64,000 bases of DNA. Source: Ostrinia nubilalis (Eukaryota; Arthropoda; Insecta; Lepidoptera; Crambidae). This document shows, piece after piece, positions 53,586 through 64,000 of this stretch (the stretch's first letter is position 1; every line of letters begins with the position of its first letter). The notes under the pieces were generated by a model, which was not told the origin of the DNA, made no database searches, and worked only from the letters and a program-made list of their open reading frames with translations. The stretch spans positions 10,290,501 through 10,354,500 of the forward strand of contig NC_087090.1 in NCBI RefSeq assembly GCF_963855985.1. Reading direction: 5' to 3'. The translations under genes and the position numbers were made by a program.

Positions 53586-55852
53586 CTAAAAAAGTACTGT
53601 TAAAAAATGTTTTTACGAGGGGAAGAGTACTGCAAGCGGACGAAAGAAAGGCAAGAGCAACACTAGAAATTTTGCGTATGCCGATACCACCAAGCCCTCA
53701 GATCATAAAAAGGAATTTTATTGTTCTATGATCTGAGACCAAGCCGAATAGGGAGTGTGGCTTGTAACCAGGAATTGCAAATTTAGAATTTTTTCAAGGG
53801 AAGATCTAAGGGTCGAATCTATCACATCCAAATAGTTATTATTTTTCCAAACTGGACTTGCATGTCTATAGGCAATATTTCAAAATAGTGAAAGCAATGA
53901 GAATGGTGATGAGAATGTAGACAGCAGCAATGACAATGTATAGTAGGGAATTTAGTGCAAGAACCCCTCCACTTTGGTATAGAAGGCTCATTTTTGCAAC
54001 AGTGGTTCTTTGGGTGCTCCTGAGTAGATTTCCGTCGCGTCGGTAGACATCGGGAGCCCCCCCGGTGGTAGCAGGGGGAGGGGGGCAAGTTTCCTTCTGC
54101 CTTGGTTCACTTTAAAGCCCATATCTTCAAAACTATGGGTATTAGGGCAAGTGTGGTATCATTTTTGGATAATTAAAGGATGGCAAATTTATTTCTAGAA
54201 TAAACTTTTTGCCTTTTCATACAAAAAAATAGAAATATTGAGCAAAATTCACAAAATCCAAAATGTATTTTTTTAAATAAACGTCGTTTACTATTAAACC
54301 ACTGGATATATTCTAATAAAAAAAATATGTCCTGAAAGCTACATTTATCAGAATTATAAATATATCCCGTAGTATGGTTTTTTTTTTCGCAAAAAGTAGG
54401 TGAAAAAAAAATTTTTCTTCAGGACGCAGCGCGCGAATTTTACTGCGTATCGGGAAAAAAATTTATCCATGAATTCATACTATGTATTTGGTTCATAAGC
54501 AAGTACGGATCATTATTTTAGAATTTATTTAGATTTTTTTTTTCCGGACGGACTATGCTGATAGCCGTGAGCGGCTTTTTCAGCTTCACCGGACAATAGG
54601 TGAGCGCAGATGGCTCTCAACCTCAAAATTTAAGCAACGAGCCTAAGAGAGTTGCTGGCTCATCAATATACCATGATTTGTATTTTTTCTTCAATTAATT
54701 TTGAACTCTATGTGTGACATTTAAGGTTGAAAATAGCTTAAATACATTTTAATATTGAAAATATCATAAGTGGAAAGCACTAAATAAAGAACTTGAATTT
54801 GTCTAAACGTCTAATGATTATTATTATTTTTCAACCGACTTCAAAAAAGGAGGAGGTTCTCAATTCGACCCGTATGTTTTTTTTTTTTTTTTTTTTTTTA
54901 ACTAACACTTATTTCTACATACTATTACTAGTGATTGATTTAACGGAAAGGTAAGTGTGATGAAAGTGAGGATTGATAATCATAATACGGGAGATATTTT
55001 TAGCACAATGGCTACGGCTGTGGCCTGTGACCATTTTAGCAATTTTTAGTTGTTTTTTCAGACAGCACCAGCTTCTGCACTACTTCTTGCACTTACATCT
55101 CACCTTAGATTAATAAAACCTAAGCATCTCACCATTTCCAGTCAACATTCGGCAGCTACGTGCAAATCGGTCCATCTAGGCTCCATGTTGTTATCGACTC
55201 TGGTCCACCCCCAACCAGTCGGGTAAAGAGAAGACTGAGTCTGTTGCTTGCATCCTATACATACGCGAACCCCTTGATATACTGCTAGTAGCCAATGCTG
55301 ATACAAAGCTGTCTGGGTTTCTTATGTAGGACCATACCAAAGAGCATAAAAGAGTAAGAGACGGCACTCCATAGATATTTTTTGAGCTCACGCACACATA
55401 TGCATTTTAGAGAACGACCCGCAAATCTTTACCAACCGCACAAACTGCAGGCGGAGCTACCAACATAATGCCTTATTTTCTGACAGTATTAGTGACGTTC
55501 GTAATAACTTATCGATTATCGATACTTTGCTAGGGTTGTAATTGCATATCGATATCTAGTATAGGAACCTTCAATATTTTAATGATTACTATTTTTATTT
55601 TATACTATGTGTAAGTAAAACGAAGTTTTGTAACGTAAATTATTTATTTCGAAATAAAATAGGTATATTACAATAAGTATTGAACATGACATAGCAGTTG
55701 TAGGCATGAGGAATTATTGAATATTATAACAAAGTACAGAAATGATAATTTTGTAAACTTTTATTTTCACAACTTTTTCTAAGAAAAAATAGGATTTTTA
55801 TTTATAAACATCTTTAATTTTCTTATCAGCTGATCGAACCTCAGCCTCAAGA
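53586..55852. other. LINE debris and AT-rich repeats
   Basis: 53697-53737 is a hairpin (CTCAGATCATA..TATGATCTGAG). 54836-54865 carries CAACCGACTTCAAAAAAGGA, a widespread lepidopteran repeat start, followed by a poly-T run. 54110-54480 is AT-rich. No frame is convincing. Confidence 0.45.
55797..55802 (-). terminator. AATAAA polyadenylation signal of the THAP/P-element-like gene
   Basis: AATAAA on the minus strand, about 50 nt after the stop codon at 55853. Confidence 0.65.
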
Positions 55853-58800
55853 TTACTTTTCAATGCTTTGTTGCTGTGCTTTTTTACTTTTGTCAGCAAA
55901 ATTGTTTTCACTTTTTATGAAGCTGTCATTAATGATTTTACAACTTTTTCTTAGAAAAAGGTAACTTAATATTTTAAACATCTTATCATAAATTTCTTTA
56001 TTATGTTGTTGACATTTAAACCAACTAAAATTACAATTTGTACTCAACATTAAGAAAATGAATTTTCCAACATTTTCCATATATATCTGGTCGGCAATAT
56101 GGTCATGATAAAATTGTTTAGCTTCATTTACGGTGGTACATAATTGAATTGTTGGATAAACGAGACTTTTTTTATCATGCCACCATTCGCGAAGAGATAT
56201 ATATGCATACAAATCATTGTCAACAGGAGTTTTCACGCTCAAACACTCTTCACAAATTAAACAAGAACTGTTCTGTAATAGTTTGGCAGCTAAATACCCG
56301 CTTACATATACTACTGGTTGGTTTTCAAGGCTACACAAATTTTCAATGGGCTGTTCTAAGTTTTCAGGGTCCGGGATAGACAACACAGGATAAAATTCAG
56401 TGTCTGTGGAATCTTGAACATTAATTTTTATTTCTGTTGTTTTTAAATTAGTTTTTAAAATGTCTTTATATTCCAGCATATGTTTATTGTTGTCTGCTTC
56501 ACAATTAGCACTTCTGCTATGAGGCACTTTCAGCCCAGTAACCATGCTTGTTTTAAGCGCTGCAGTAAAGTGCGTGATAGTGGGATTTCTATTGGTTACA
56601 CTGTGTTGCCTAATGATTCCAAATAAGTTTTCCAGAGAGTCTTGGTTAAACTGTCTAAGGTTCATATATTTAAACCCTTCATTCTTTAACTTTTCCCAAA
56701 TATCGTTTAAGGATTTGATAGATATTTGATATCCCTTTACGCATTTAACATTTTTTAGTATCGTGTTTTCTGCTGTTATAAATTTTATGGTTTTTAACTT
56801 ATCAGTATAAAAGGTCCAAGACTCAATGTGATTACTTGATGTGGAAACATTTTCCCGGATCCCTTTCTTTACGTCATTTAAAGATGATGGACCATTTGTA
56901 CAATCAAATAGTTTATCTAACTGTTCAATCACAAATGCTGTATCATTGCAATCAGAAACTTCTTTCCATGCCATCATTTTTAAAATAGCTGCCACGGTAT
57001 TACTCAGAGCATGCGCAGCATACTTCACCCTCATCTTAGTTTTGAATGTTGGATTTACAATGGTACTATTCAGTTTTTTAAAATTTAAAAAATTTCTGTT
57101 GTGTTCTTCTGCAACTACCAAATGCCTCCATTGTGCAATTTTTCCATCGAAAGACATATTTCCACTTTTAAAGAAATTGTTTCGTAATGATTTGAACAAG
57201 TGAGGGATGTCATAGATTATAAAAATTTTGTCATTATTTACAGAGAAAAAGTTGCTATCTATGCCTTGTCCACAGTTTCTTTTTAACATGTTAAGAGCTC
57301 CTATATTTGTAGATCCCTGATCACAAACTGTTGTTAGAACCACAAATCCGATTTCTTTTAATTTTTTGATGATGTCCGATATAATTTTTGCCAGTTTTGC
57401 TGTTGATATTGTGCCTTCCACAAAATAGTGCGCAATATATTGTTTGTATTTATGTTTAGCACCCTGTATCATAAACACTAACGCATGGTCTGCAATTTTC
57501 TTTTCTCGTCCCATGTTCTCGCCCTCTCCATAATCCACGTAGCCATCCACTTTATCAGCAATTTCGTTATAAATTATCCGTTTCTTTAACGCCATCTCGT
57601 CAAATATTAACGAGCAATATTTATTTTCCTTTGGCATACTTGATGCTTTTGCCTCTAACATATCAATTATATTTTTATTTATACCAGGCTCCATTGGTAT
57701 ATTTTTTAAAATCCTTTGGAGCGTTTTAGTGCTTGGTAGCGTAAACAGCTTTTGCATATAGCGGTATGCTTTAGGGGACCGTTTAAATATAGCCAAAGCA
57801 TATATTTTGTTGGCTAAAGTCCACCTTTTTCCTTGTGACTTTTTTTTGTTATTCTGCACTACATCCTTTACTAACGATGTCAGCACTTCCGAATCTAACT
57901 TGTCTAAATTCACTCTTGACTTCGCTATATTCCTTATTGTTTTTTTTGCATTTTGTAACTGTCGCCAAAGCCTCTTCTCTTTAATTGTAAATGTTGATGA
58001 AGTGTCTGTAATAATAATAAAAACATTTCCATTAGTAAAAAAACAACATTAAAGCAAATTGAATTGAATATTGGTTAATTAATCAGCAATTTTACTTAGT
58101 TTTTTAAATTAGGTATGTTTTATCTTACCTTTCATTTCAATGTTTTTCTTAGGTCTTTTATAACTGTGGACTAATATTTCTGCCTGTGCATCTTGATGGC
58201 AAATGTTTTTATCATCTGAAATATTATAAATATGCAAATTAGTTGTTTTATGAAACATATTATTTCCAAATCAATCAATCATTATCAAGTTTTAAAAAAA
58301 TGCAAAGACAGGATAATGATAGCTCTTCTCATAAAATATGAAGCGTGGGCCCACCTTCAATAACAATGACATAATATTAAATTAAAGGCATTTAGAGGTT
58401 TTAATGTTCTGCATTCTGGATGCGTTCTGCGGGTATGTCAAGACAATCTGTAAGTGGTCGTGATAAGGCAATCAGTCACGTGTGCTTTGCGTTCTTTGTT
58501 CGTATCCGCACGGTCAAATCGCATTAATATAAAATGTACAGAAACCTAGAATGTTGTACATATAAGTTCATTTTGACCTGACTGCAGACTGCAGAACGCA
58601 TCCAGGGTGGCATTCTTTAGTTTGAGGGAAGGCATATTTTAGAAGGTAAATAATTAGTTTGTACACTTACCATGAGCAATGGGTTTATAGGTCATATTAT
58701 GTTCTGGTGCATTGGAAGTAGAAGGAAGAGGTTCAAAAGTTGTTTTCGCAGAAATACCAGAATCTGGTATATCCACAGCTCCCAAACATGTTGAATTTAG

Positions 58801-60126
58801 TTGTTTGGTTGTAGTTGTAAGGGGAACTGAAAGCAGATAATGAAATGTGAATTGGGTAATAAAATGTCATGTTCTTACCCAACTTTAGGGTACAATCAGT
58901 CTAGGTACATGTCTTGCTCACATTAAAAATTACTAGCTTATAAATATTATTAAACTAGCTGACCTGGCTAATTAATGTAGATTGCCTAAAATTTTTCAAA
59001 TTGGTCCGGTACTTTTTTTGAAGAATTTGTATTACACAAATTACTAAAGTCCCTCTAACTCAACACCTCATTCTAAGCTAAATTGTGTTACGAGTGGGTT
59101 TACTACAATATTCAAGCTGTGGGGTTCTAACCCGCACTTTAGGCTATCTTGGCTTCGAGTTACGGAGCCGATCAAATACAAACAAACAATTAAATATTTC
59201 CTTTTTATATTATTAGTATAATTTTAGATAAACATACCTCGTTCAACTGGATTTGACTTCTTTGGAATGCAATATGAATGATCATAAAGAACTGTAACAA
59301 AGTATAGATATAATTAATAATTGAAATTATATATTATTTTTCTTCTTCTTTTCGTGTCGACAACAAACCTACACAGTGTTAGCATACAACACATGTTTGT
59401 GGTTACAAAGAAAGAACCTTGTTAAATTGCATTCGGTTGGTTTGTTTTGGAAACCAAAGAAAATTAATTAAGACATCTAAATAATTCAGAAAAATTGATA
59501 GATAGTAAATTAAATTTAAAAAAAATAATTGAAGTCATCATCATACCTGTCTTGAGGTTTTCTTTATTGGAGTCTTTTACATGAAGAGGAAACTCTGTCA
59601 AAACTTCATCTGGCAAGATGGGATTGCTCAATTCCAGTGTTGGAATAGCTGAGTTCTTCAGCCGAGTTCCTTTGGCATTGAAGGATTCAGGAGTGAAGTG
59701 CCCACCACAAACAAACTTAAGTTGGTGTAACTTTTCAATAGGTACATATGCTAAGTCTTCTATGCCAGCATTTTTAACCCACCTTCGACAACTGAAATAA
59801 GAAATACCTATTAGAAAAGAAAAAGAATAACAAACTGAAATTTATTCATCAACTAATTTCTTTTAGTATTGTTATGCAATTCATTTACAGAGTACGAAAC
59901 AAAATACTGAAATTAAAAATTGGTTATGGTTATTTACTGTATGATTAAAAATATTAATCCCAGCCTTTAAGTTTACACAATCAGTAAAATTATCTTGTAA
60001 TAAATGAGTGTTATTAGAAACTTACCGGTCAGAATCCAGAGGAAACCTACTCAAAAGTAAGGGTGATCCACCACGACTTCGCCTCTTATTACAAATAACG
60101 CACTTCTTGTTGTTTCTACTCTCCAT
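55853..60126 (-). CDS. THAP-domain P-element-like transposase (THAP9-like), six exons, 931 aa
   Basis: Minus strand exons: 60126-60026, 59791-59547, 59291-59238, 58826-58671, 58215-58129 and 58005-55853. All introns are GT..AG, and all phases join without a break to 931 residues. The N-terminal THAP zinc finger has KKCVICNK, RFPLDSDR, CRRWVKNAG, CGGHF and the AIPTLEL motif, spread over exons 1-2. A basic, leucine-spaced stretch follows (KEKRLWRQLQNAKKTIRNI, about 223-241). The P-element catalytic region includes RWTLANKIYALAIFKRSPKA, LIFDEMALKK (Asp350), TTVCDQGSTN (Asp443) and QDSLENLFG (Glu673). P-element enzymes bind DNA through THAP and use GTP. The frame is intact. I found no terminal inverted repeats near either end, which favours a domesticated or very degraded copy. 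The C-terminus may be shifted out of frame (see findings). Confidence 0.88.
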
Positions 60127-61099
60127 TATCAGTAGAAGCCTAAAATGAAATAGGTATTAATTAAACAAAGCCTATAATTTCTCTCCAACCAGTGTCAATG
60201 CCCTGGTTCATGCATTTACCAGTTTTGAAAGTACATTTACATTTTCATCACATAGGGTTGTTTTTAATGAAAAATAGATTTGTAATAGATCTAATATGTC
60301 AAGTAAGTAGATAACATACCCATTAAACAGAAAAGTAAATAAGAGTTTAAACTTCTGTAGAAGTTGAAACACAGCTTATTTAAAAGAGTCTCTATCTCAC
60401 AAAAAACATAACACTGAACAGCAAACTTTATCACGCCCGATACGGAGGAACTTAATCAACTCAACGTAAACGACAGAAAAGTTTATTTACAGTAATATTG
60501 CACCAAATCTGAGAAAATAACTTCACACGAATCAATTCGCCGGTTTTAAAAACTCAAACTCAATTGACAGACATTTTTTTTCATTTGTCAAACTAACAAT
60601 ACTACCAACATAAGGACACTAAACAATTATTTTTAGTATGGTGGTATTGATCCGCGGGTTCCCCTGCTATAGTGAAATCAATCCAAAATGCACTTTATTG
60701 CTAAGGGATAAGGTTGTATATCAATTGCTACATATAGAGACTAGTCTTTGTATGAGAAGTGTCTACCCACTGGACCATACCTAAGCGTAGTTCACAGCGA
60801 CCCATTAGGATTTTTATGCTCCCTTTTTTATTCCCTATCATCCAAAAAAATCCTATCCTATCCTCAAAATCCTATCCTAGTTAAGTGAATTAAGCGTCTG
60901 AGTGAAAACCACCTAATAGTCTTCTGATGCCGGATATGCTGAACCAAGTAGACTAGACCCATCCTTACAGTAGGTATAAGTGTTTCATGGACCCCACATG
61001 TATTCCACATGCTCGAGAGCTGTCTTCTGTTGTCAGGCCCATTTTGTGGGACATGTGGTTCGTTCCATAATGCCCAGTTTGCGTACCCGTAATTGCTTG
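60127..61099. other. 5' flank of the THAP/P-element-like gene and unassigned sequence
   Basis: This holds the presumed promoter and 5' UTR. AACATAAGGACACT at 60610 faintly recalls P-element termini, but no partner exists at the other end. 60780-61099 is unassigned. Confidence 0.35.
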
Positions 61100-61713
61100 G
61101 GCTTACCTTTTATTTCCGCTTAATGAGTTTTCTCCATGACCCTCTATTTCCCTTTAGGAATGATTTGGTGAGGCTCATATCGTTGAAGCTTTCCCATTCA
61201 GCCCTGTGCTTCTTGCATAATATATGGCCATATTATGCTTTTAGATAAAGGTACCTATCAGTTCTGACCCAATAGGTATCGTCTCTGACCCTTGTCTCGC
61301 TAGACTGTCGGCTCTTTCATTGCATTCGATCCCTGCATGCCCAGGTATCCCACATCAGGGAAACTTTGACATGCCTTCCGAGTTTGTTCGTCCATTCGTT
61401 CGCTTTGTTTGAGTGCTGCCTGGCTGTGGCTCAGGATGTAAATATTGCGTTTTTTACACCCGTTCTTTAATGCACACATAATAATAGCATAGAATTCAGC
61501 TTGAAACACTGTAGCAAACCTCCTTAAGCGTTCACTGTGTTCGAAGTGTTTACAGTAGACGCCCGCTCCCGTTCCCAAGGCCATCTTGGAGCTGTCAGTA
61601 AACCAGAGGTGGAATTGTGTAAAGCAATCGTAATCATTTGACAGTTCATAACGTACGATAAAGTCAGTTATACAAAGCGTTTGACAGAATAATCGTACGT
61701 TATGAACTGTCAA
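61100..61713 (-). pseudogene. RNase H domain fragment of a LINE
   Basis: The minus frame from 61713 contains WFTDSSKMALGTGAGVYC (first catalytic Asp in FTD), VFQAEFYAI with the catalytic Glu, and IYILSHSQAALK, where the usual LSDSQ Asp is His. The distal part (PDVGYLGMQGSNAMKEPTV) is a decayed version of the usual PGHxGIxGNExAD block and then stops. It is therefore dead. The beginning of this frame overlaps a hairpin duplication (61606-61745) and is not RNase H sequence. Confidence 0.8.
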
Positions 61714-61745
61714 ATTATAACGATTGCTTTACACAATTCCACCTC
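61606..61745. repeat. Hairpin duplication with 54-bp arms
   Basis: 61606-61659 (GAGGTGGAATTGTGTAAAGC..) is mirrored at 61692-61745 with a few mismatches and a 32-nt loop. The left arm is LINE coding sequence, so the right arm is an inverted copy of it. Confidence 0.85.
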
Positions 61746-62213
61746 AGATTAAATCAAATCAAATCATTTATTGCATTACATGTGTGGTTTGACAGTTGGT
61801 AAATGATTAGGCTGTTCTGTTGGGATGGTCCTCTTTTCTAGTCGTCCCTTGTTCAAGATCTATCCACTGTTTTTTTTCCCACTTATCTTATTTATCCACT
61901 GGTTTTGTTTTAGATCAAGTACCTACTACTATTACTACAAGCTTGACTATGAACGAGAGCTGTAAGTGCCCACCAACCTAGGCAGTTTTCATCATACGAG
62001 TATGTAGGTATGAATTGTTATTTTATTTCTATTTTTAACGATATACATTTTATTGCATGTTCAATGAAATCAGATCGCCCCGGGTGCCAACCATGTGCCA
62101 ACCCATGCTACGCCGCCACTGCCCCTCCCTAAGATGTTTTTATAGTATATGTCATTGCCCCCTCCCCCTTGTTTAATATTTATTACGTAAGAATCTAAAG
62201 GAAAAAATAATAG
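61746..62213. other. LINE tail and short repeat fragments
   Basis: 61747-61785 is a minus-strand LINE tail (AATAAATGATTTGATTTGAT). 62077-62122 repeats GGGTGCCAACC..CCATGCTACGCCGCCACTG, also seen at 9587-9623 (inverted) and 19250-19290. Nothing coding. Confidence 0.5.
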
Positions 62214-63304
62214 GTAGGGTGCATCGTTGAACAGTGAACCGGCCTTTTTTCTAAATGCTCTAATTAGCTGGAAAATGAAGCTAGAAATGTCATTATGGTC
62301 TTATCAGTCAGGTAATTTAATAAGGTTTCTAATTTTTAGGCTTAAAATTAGCCTCAGCAATAAAAAGGTAACTTAAATTAGGTTTTAAAAAAAAATGAAA
62401 TTTGGCTCACTGTGTACTACGGGTAGTTTTCACTGAACCACCCATATTTCAACAGTGAACCATAAAGTTAATTACGAGTAAAAATTATGATTTTGGAAAA
62501 TAAACAACATAATTTTAGATAATCAGCTTTTATTTTTACAACACAAAAATCAAATGGAAATAAAAATGATTATTTCAACAAACAGTCTTCATAAAAAATC
62601 ACAGAATCCAAAAATAACAACGAAACTCACAAAAAACCCAAATGAAAAGAAAAATGCTTCTTTTAACAAAAATAACTAAACATTGTCTAATAAAGCCTTC
62701 AAGTAATCAATAATCAACCTTTTTGGTGGTAAACAAACAGTCTTCATTTAAAAAATCACAGAAAACAAAAATAACACAAGACACAATTGAAAAGAAAAAT
62801 CCTTCTTTAAACAAAAATAACTGAAAATTGCCTCTGAAAGGCTTTAGGTAATTAATCAACCGTTTGGTGGTTAAATAAAAAAACAGTCAACCGGTTCACT
62901 GTGTACTTTGAAAACCTGGTTCACTGTTCAAAACATACACTATTCAACTTATGAGTTCACAAACAATAAGAAGTACGCGGAATGGTCATCACGGAATGTG
63001 CTCATTATACAGATAAAACTACAATAATTTTGATACCAAATAGATTTCGTACTTAATATAAATAGCAAAATATACAAAAATCGTAAAGCATAACTAAAAA
63101 AACTATCTTTTGTCGTCGAGAAACAAAGAATTCGCAGCCACACGTCACACCTTAGCCACAGTCGCCGGCGCCCTACGGGAGAGGGGAAGGGCATCCACGA
63201 GACACGTAGTGACTCGTTCGGTGGAACTGGCAACGTCATACTTTTTGAAATATGGCGGTGGTTCAGCGTATCTGGTTGGTTCACTGTTCGACTACCCACC
63301 CTAC
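62214..63304. mobile_element. 1.1-kb TIR element with GTTCACTGTTC motifs
   Basis: The left end GTAGGGTGCATCGTTGAACA pairs imperfectly with GTTCGACTACCCACCCTAC, and GAACAGTGAACC or its complement recurs at 62230, 62452, 62893, 62920 and 63277. A segment of about 150 bp is duplicated in tandem (62576-62710 and 62728-62860; ACAGTCTTCAT..AAATCACAGAA). No transposase; frames on either strand of 62949-63322 lack homology that I know. Confidence 0.7.
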
Positions 63305-63427
63305 ACGTTTGACGACTATTAATGTGTAATAATGGAGGATTATTAACAAGTGTTCGTAAACATGAATGAGTGTGGGCAAATGAAACAGTGCCCCGATTGC
63401 GCTAAATATTTTCAACTACAACGTGAC

Positions 63428-63614
63428 TAAAGCCTGGTCCGTGAGCACGTAGAATCCCGTCCAATGACCCCAAGCTACCCATCCCTATCGCTCGCACACT
63501 CACTGCTGGCGCCCGTCGCACAGTCGCGACAGCAACATAATTACGCGCGAGCGATAGGGATGGGTAGCTTGGGGTCATTGGACGGGATTCTACGTGCTCA
63601 CGGACCAGGCTTTA
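63428..63614. mobile_element. 187-bp palindromic MITE (TA target)
   Basis: TAAAGCCTGGTCCGTGAGCA continues inward for about 66 bp and is mirrored exactly up to TGCTCACGGACCAGGCTTTA. TA borders are present. The centre contains CACACTCACTGCTGGCGC and is unpaired. Confidence 0.88.
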
Positions 63615-63617
63615 GAC

Positions 63618-63844
63618 CAGGGTTTCCCAATTTTATTTTGCCAAGGAACCCTAATTGATTATACTTTTCCTAGCGGAACCCCCGTACTACTCCGCCCGCA
63701 CGCCCTGCCCCTCCCTTGTGCGTAAACAAGTCGGTGCGAGCGAACAACGTCGGTCACGAAACGTGGGATAATATTTTTTACGGAACCCTTGGGGCCTTTC
63801 CACGGAACCCCAGGGTTCCGCGGACCACCATTCGGGAACCGCTG
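63618..63844. mobile_element. hAT-type MITE (CAGGGTTTCCCAA ends)
   Basis: Left end CAGGGTTTCCCAA and right end TTCGGGAACCGCTG fit the CAGNGGTTCCCAA terminal class of hAT elements. The flanking 8-mers CTTTAGAC (63610-63617) and CTTGAGAC (63845-63852) differ at one base. The left 8-mer overlaps the end of the preceding MITE, so this element inserted after it or at its border. Confidence 0.7.
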
Positions 63845-64000
63845 CTTGAGACGACGAACGAAAATCACAAATTCGTATCGCGGTGTCGCTTTGACAGCTA
63901 GATAAAACGAAAACAAAACGTAACTGCATCTTTGTGTAAAAGCTGAAAGAAAGAAGAAAGTTACTTTTCCTCAAACTCGAGTCAAACGCCTTCACTAACA
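63845..64000. other. Window edge, no gene
   Basis: Unassigned sequence with a short (AAAG)n run near 63945. No frame extends convincingly to the window end. Confidence 0.4.

Noticed and set aside
56149..57203. Several plus-strand frames over the THAP gene
   Set aside because: Antisense to a well-supported transposase exon; shadows.
60600..60625. AACATAAGGACACT as a P-element terminal repeat
   Set aside because: Only a short resemblance, and no complementary sequence was found beyond the 3' end of the THAP gene.

Overview
The window is eukaryotic and reads as a moth or butterfly (Lepidoptera) chromosome. Genes have short introns with GT..AG borders. The sequence is AT-rich and crowded with dispersed repeats of kinds familiar from lepidopteran genomes: Lep1-like Helitron ends (CTAGCT..CCCGCGGCTTCG / TTTATAATATTAGT), tRNA-derived SINEs, RTE-type LINE 3' ends with ATG repeats, and many fold-back elements. 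The order assignment is an inference from these families, not from a marker gene.

Host-type genes are few. A two-exon mitochondrial ribosomal protein S18B gene (+, 21820-22625) sits 270 bp from the edge of the largest palindrome. A three-exon suppressor-APC-domain (SAPCD2-like) gene lies on the minus strand (49905-46163), with a hAT element, a SINE and LINE debris in its introns. A six-exon THAP-domain, P-element-like transposase gene lies on the minus strand (60126-55853). It reads through as 931 residues with plausible catalytic acids, and I found no terminal repeats around it. A three-exon HARBI1-like fragment (45557-44955, minus) keeps its N-terminal half and lacks the nuclease part.

Layout. 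1-6109: fold-back elements, one split by a LINE 3' fragment, two near-identical palindromic MITEs side by side, and a 643-bp TIR element. 6110-21550: a 15.4-kb palindrome with two arms of about 4.6 kb of shared sequence, nearly identical by eye. Each arm contains a smaller palindrome, a 5'-truncated LINE reverse-transcriptase pseudogene and a degenerate minisatellite fold-back. The left arm alone carries a 1.2-kb TIR element (itself hit by an RTE LINE). The right arm alone carries a 2.75-kb LTR retrotransposon with identical 121-bp LTRs, a 5-bp target duplication and an internally deleted but open gag-pol frame. 21551-22700: mRpS18B. 22700-38340: repeats, including a 232-bp tandem array, a Lep1-like element carrying a Copia protease piece, a 2.3-kb element with 39-bp perfect TIRs, and SINEs. 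38340-44860: degenerate repeats, a second palindrome (40904-43709) whose unoccupied target exists as a paralogue near 30984, and a further TIR element. 44955-49905: HARBI1-like fragment and SAPCD2-like gene. 51078-52395: a 1.3-kb near-perfect palindrome. 52500-55850: LINE debris. 55853-60126: THAP/P-element gene. 60127-64000: RNase H LINE fragment with an internal hairpin duplication, and three more DNA-transposon relics.

The genes do not form one pathway. The common thread is repeated inverted duplication and nesting of mobile DNA. Homology calls rest on motif recognition by eye; no search or alignment program was run.
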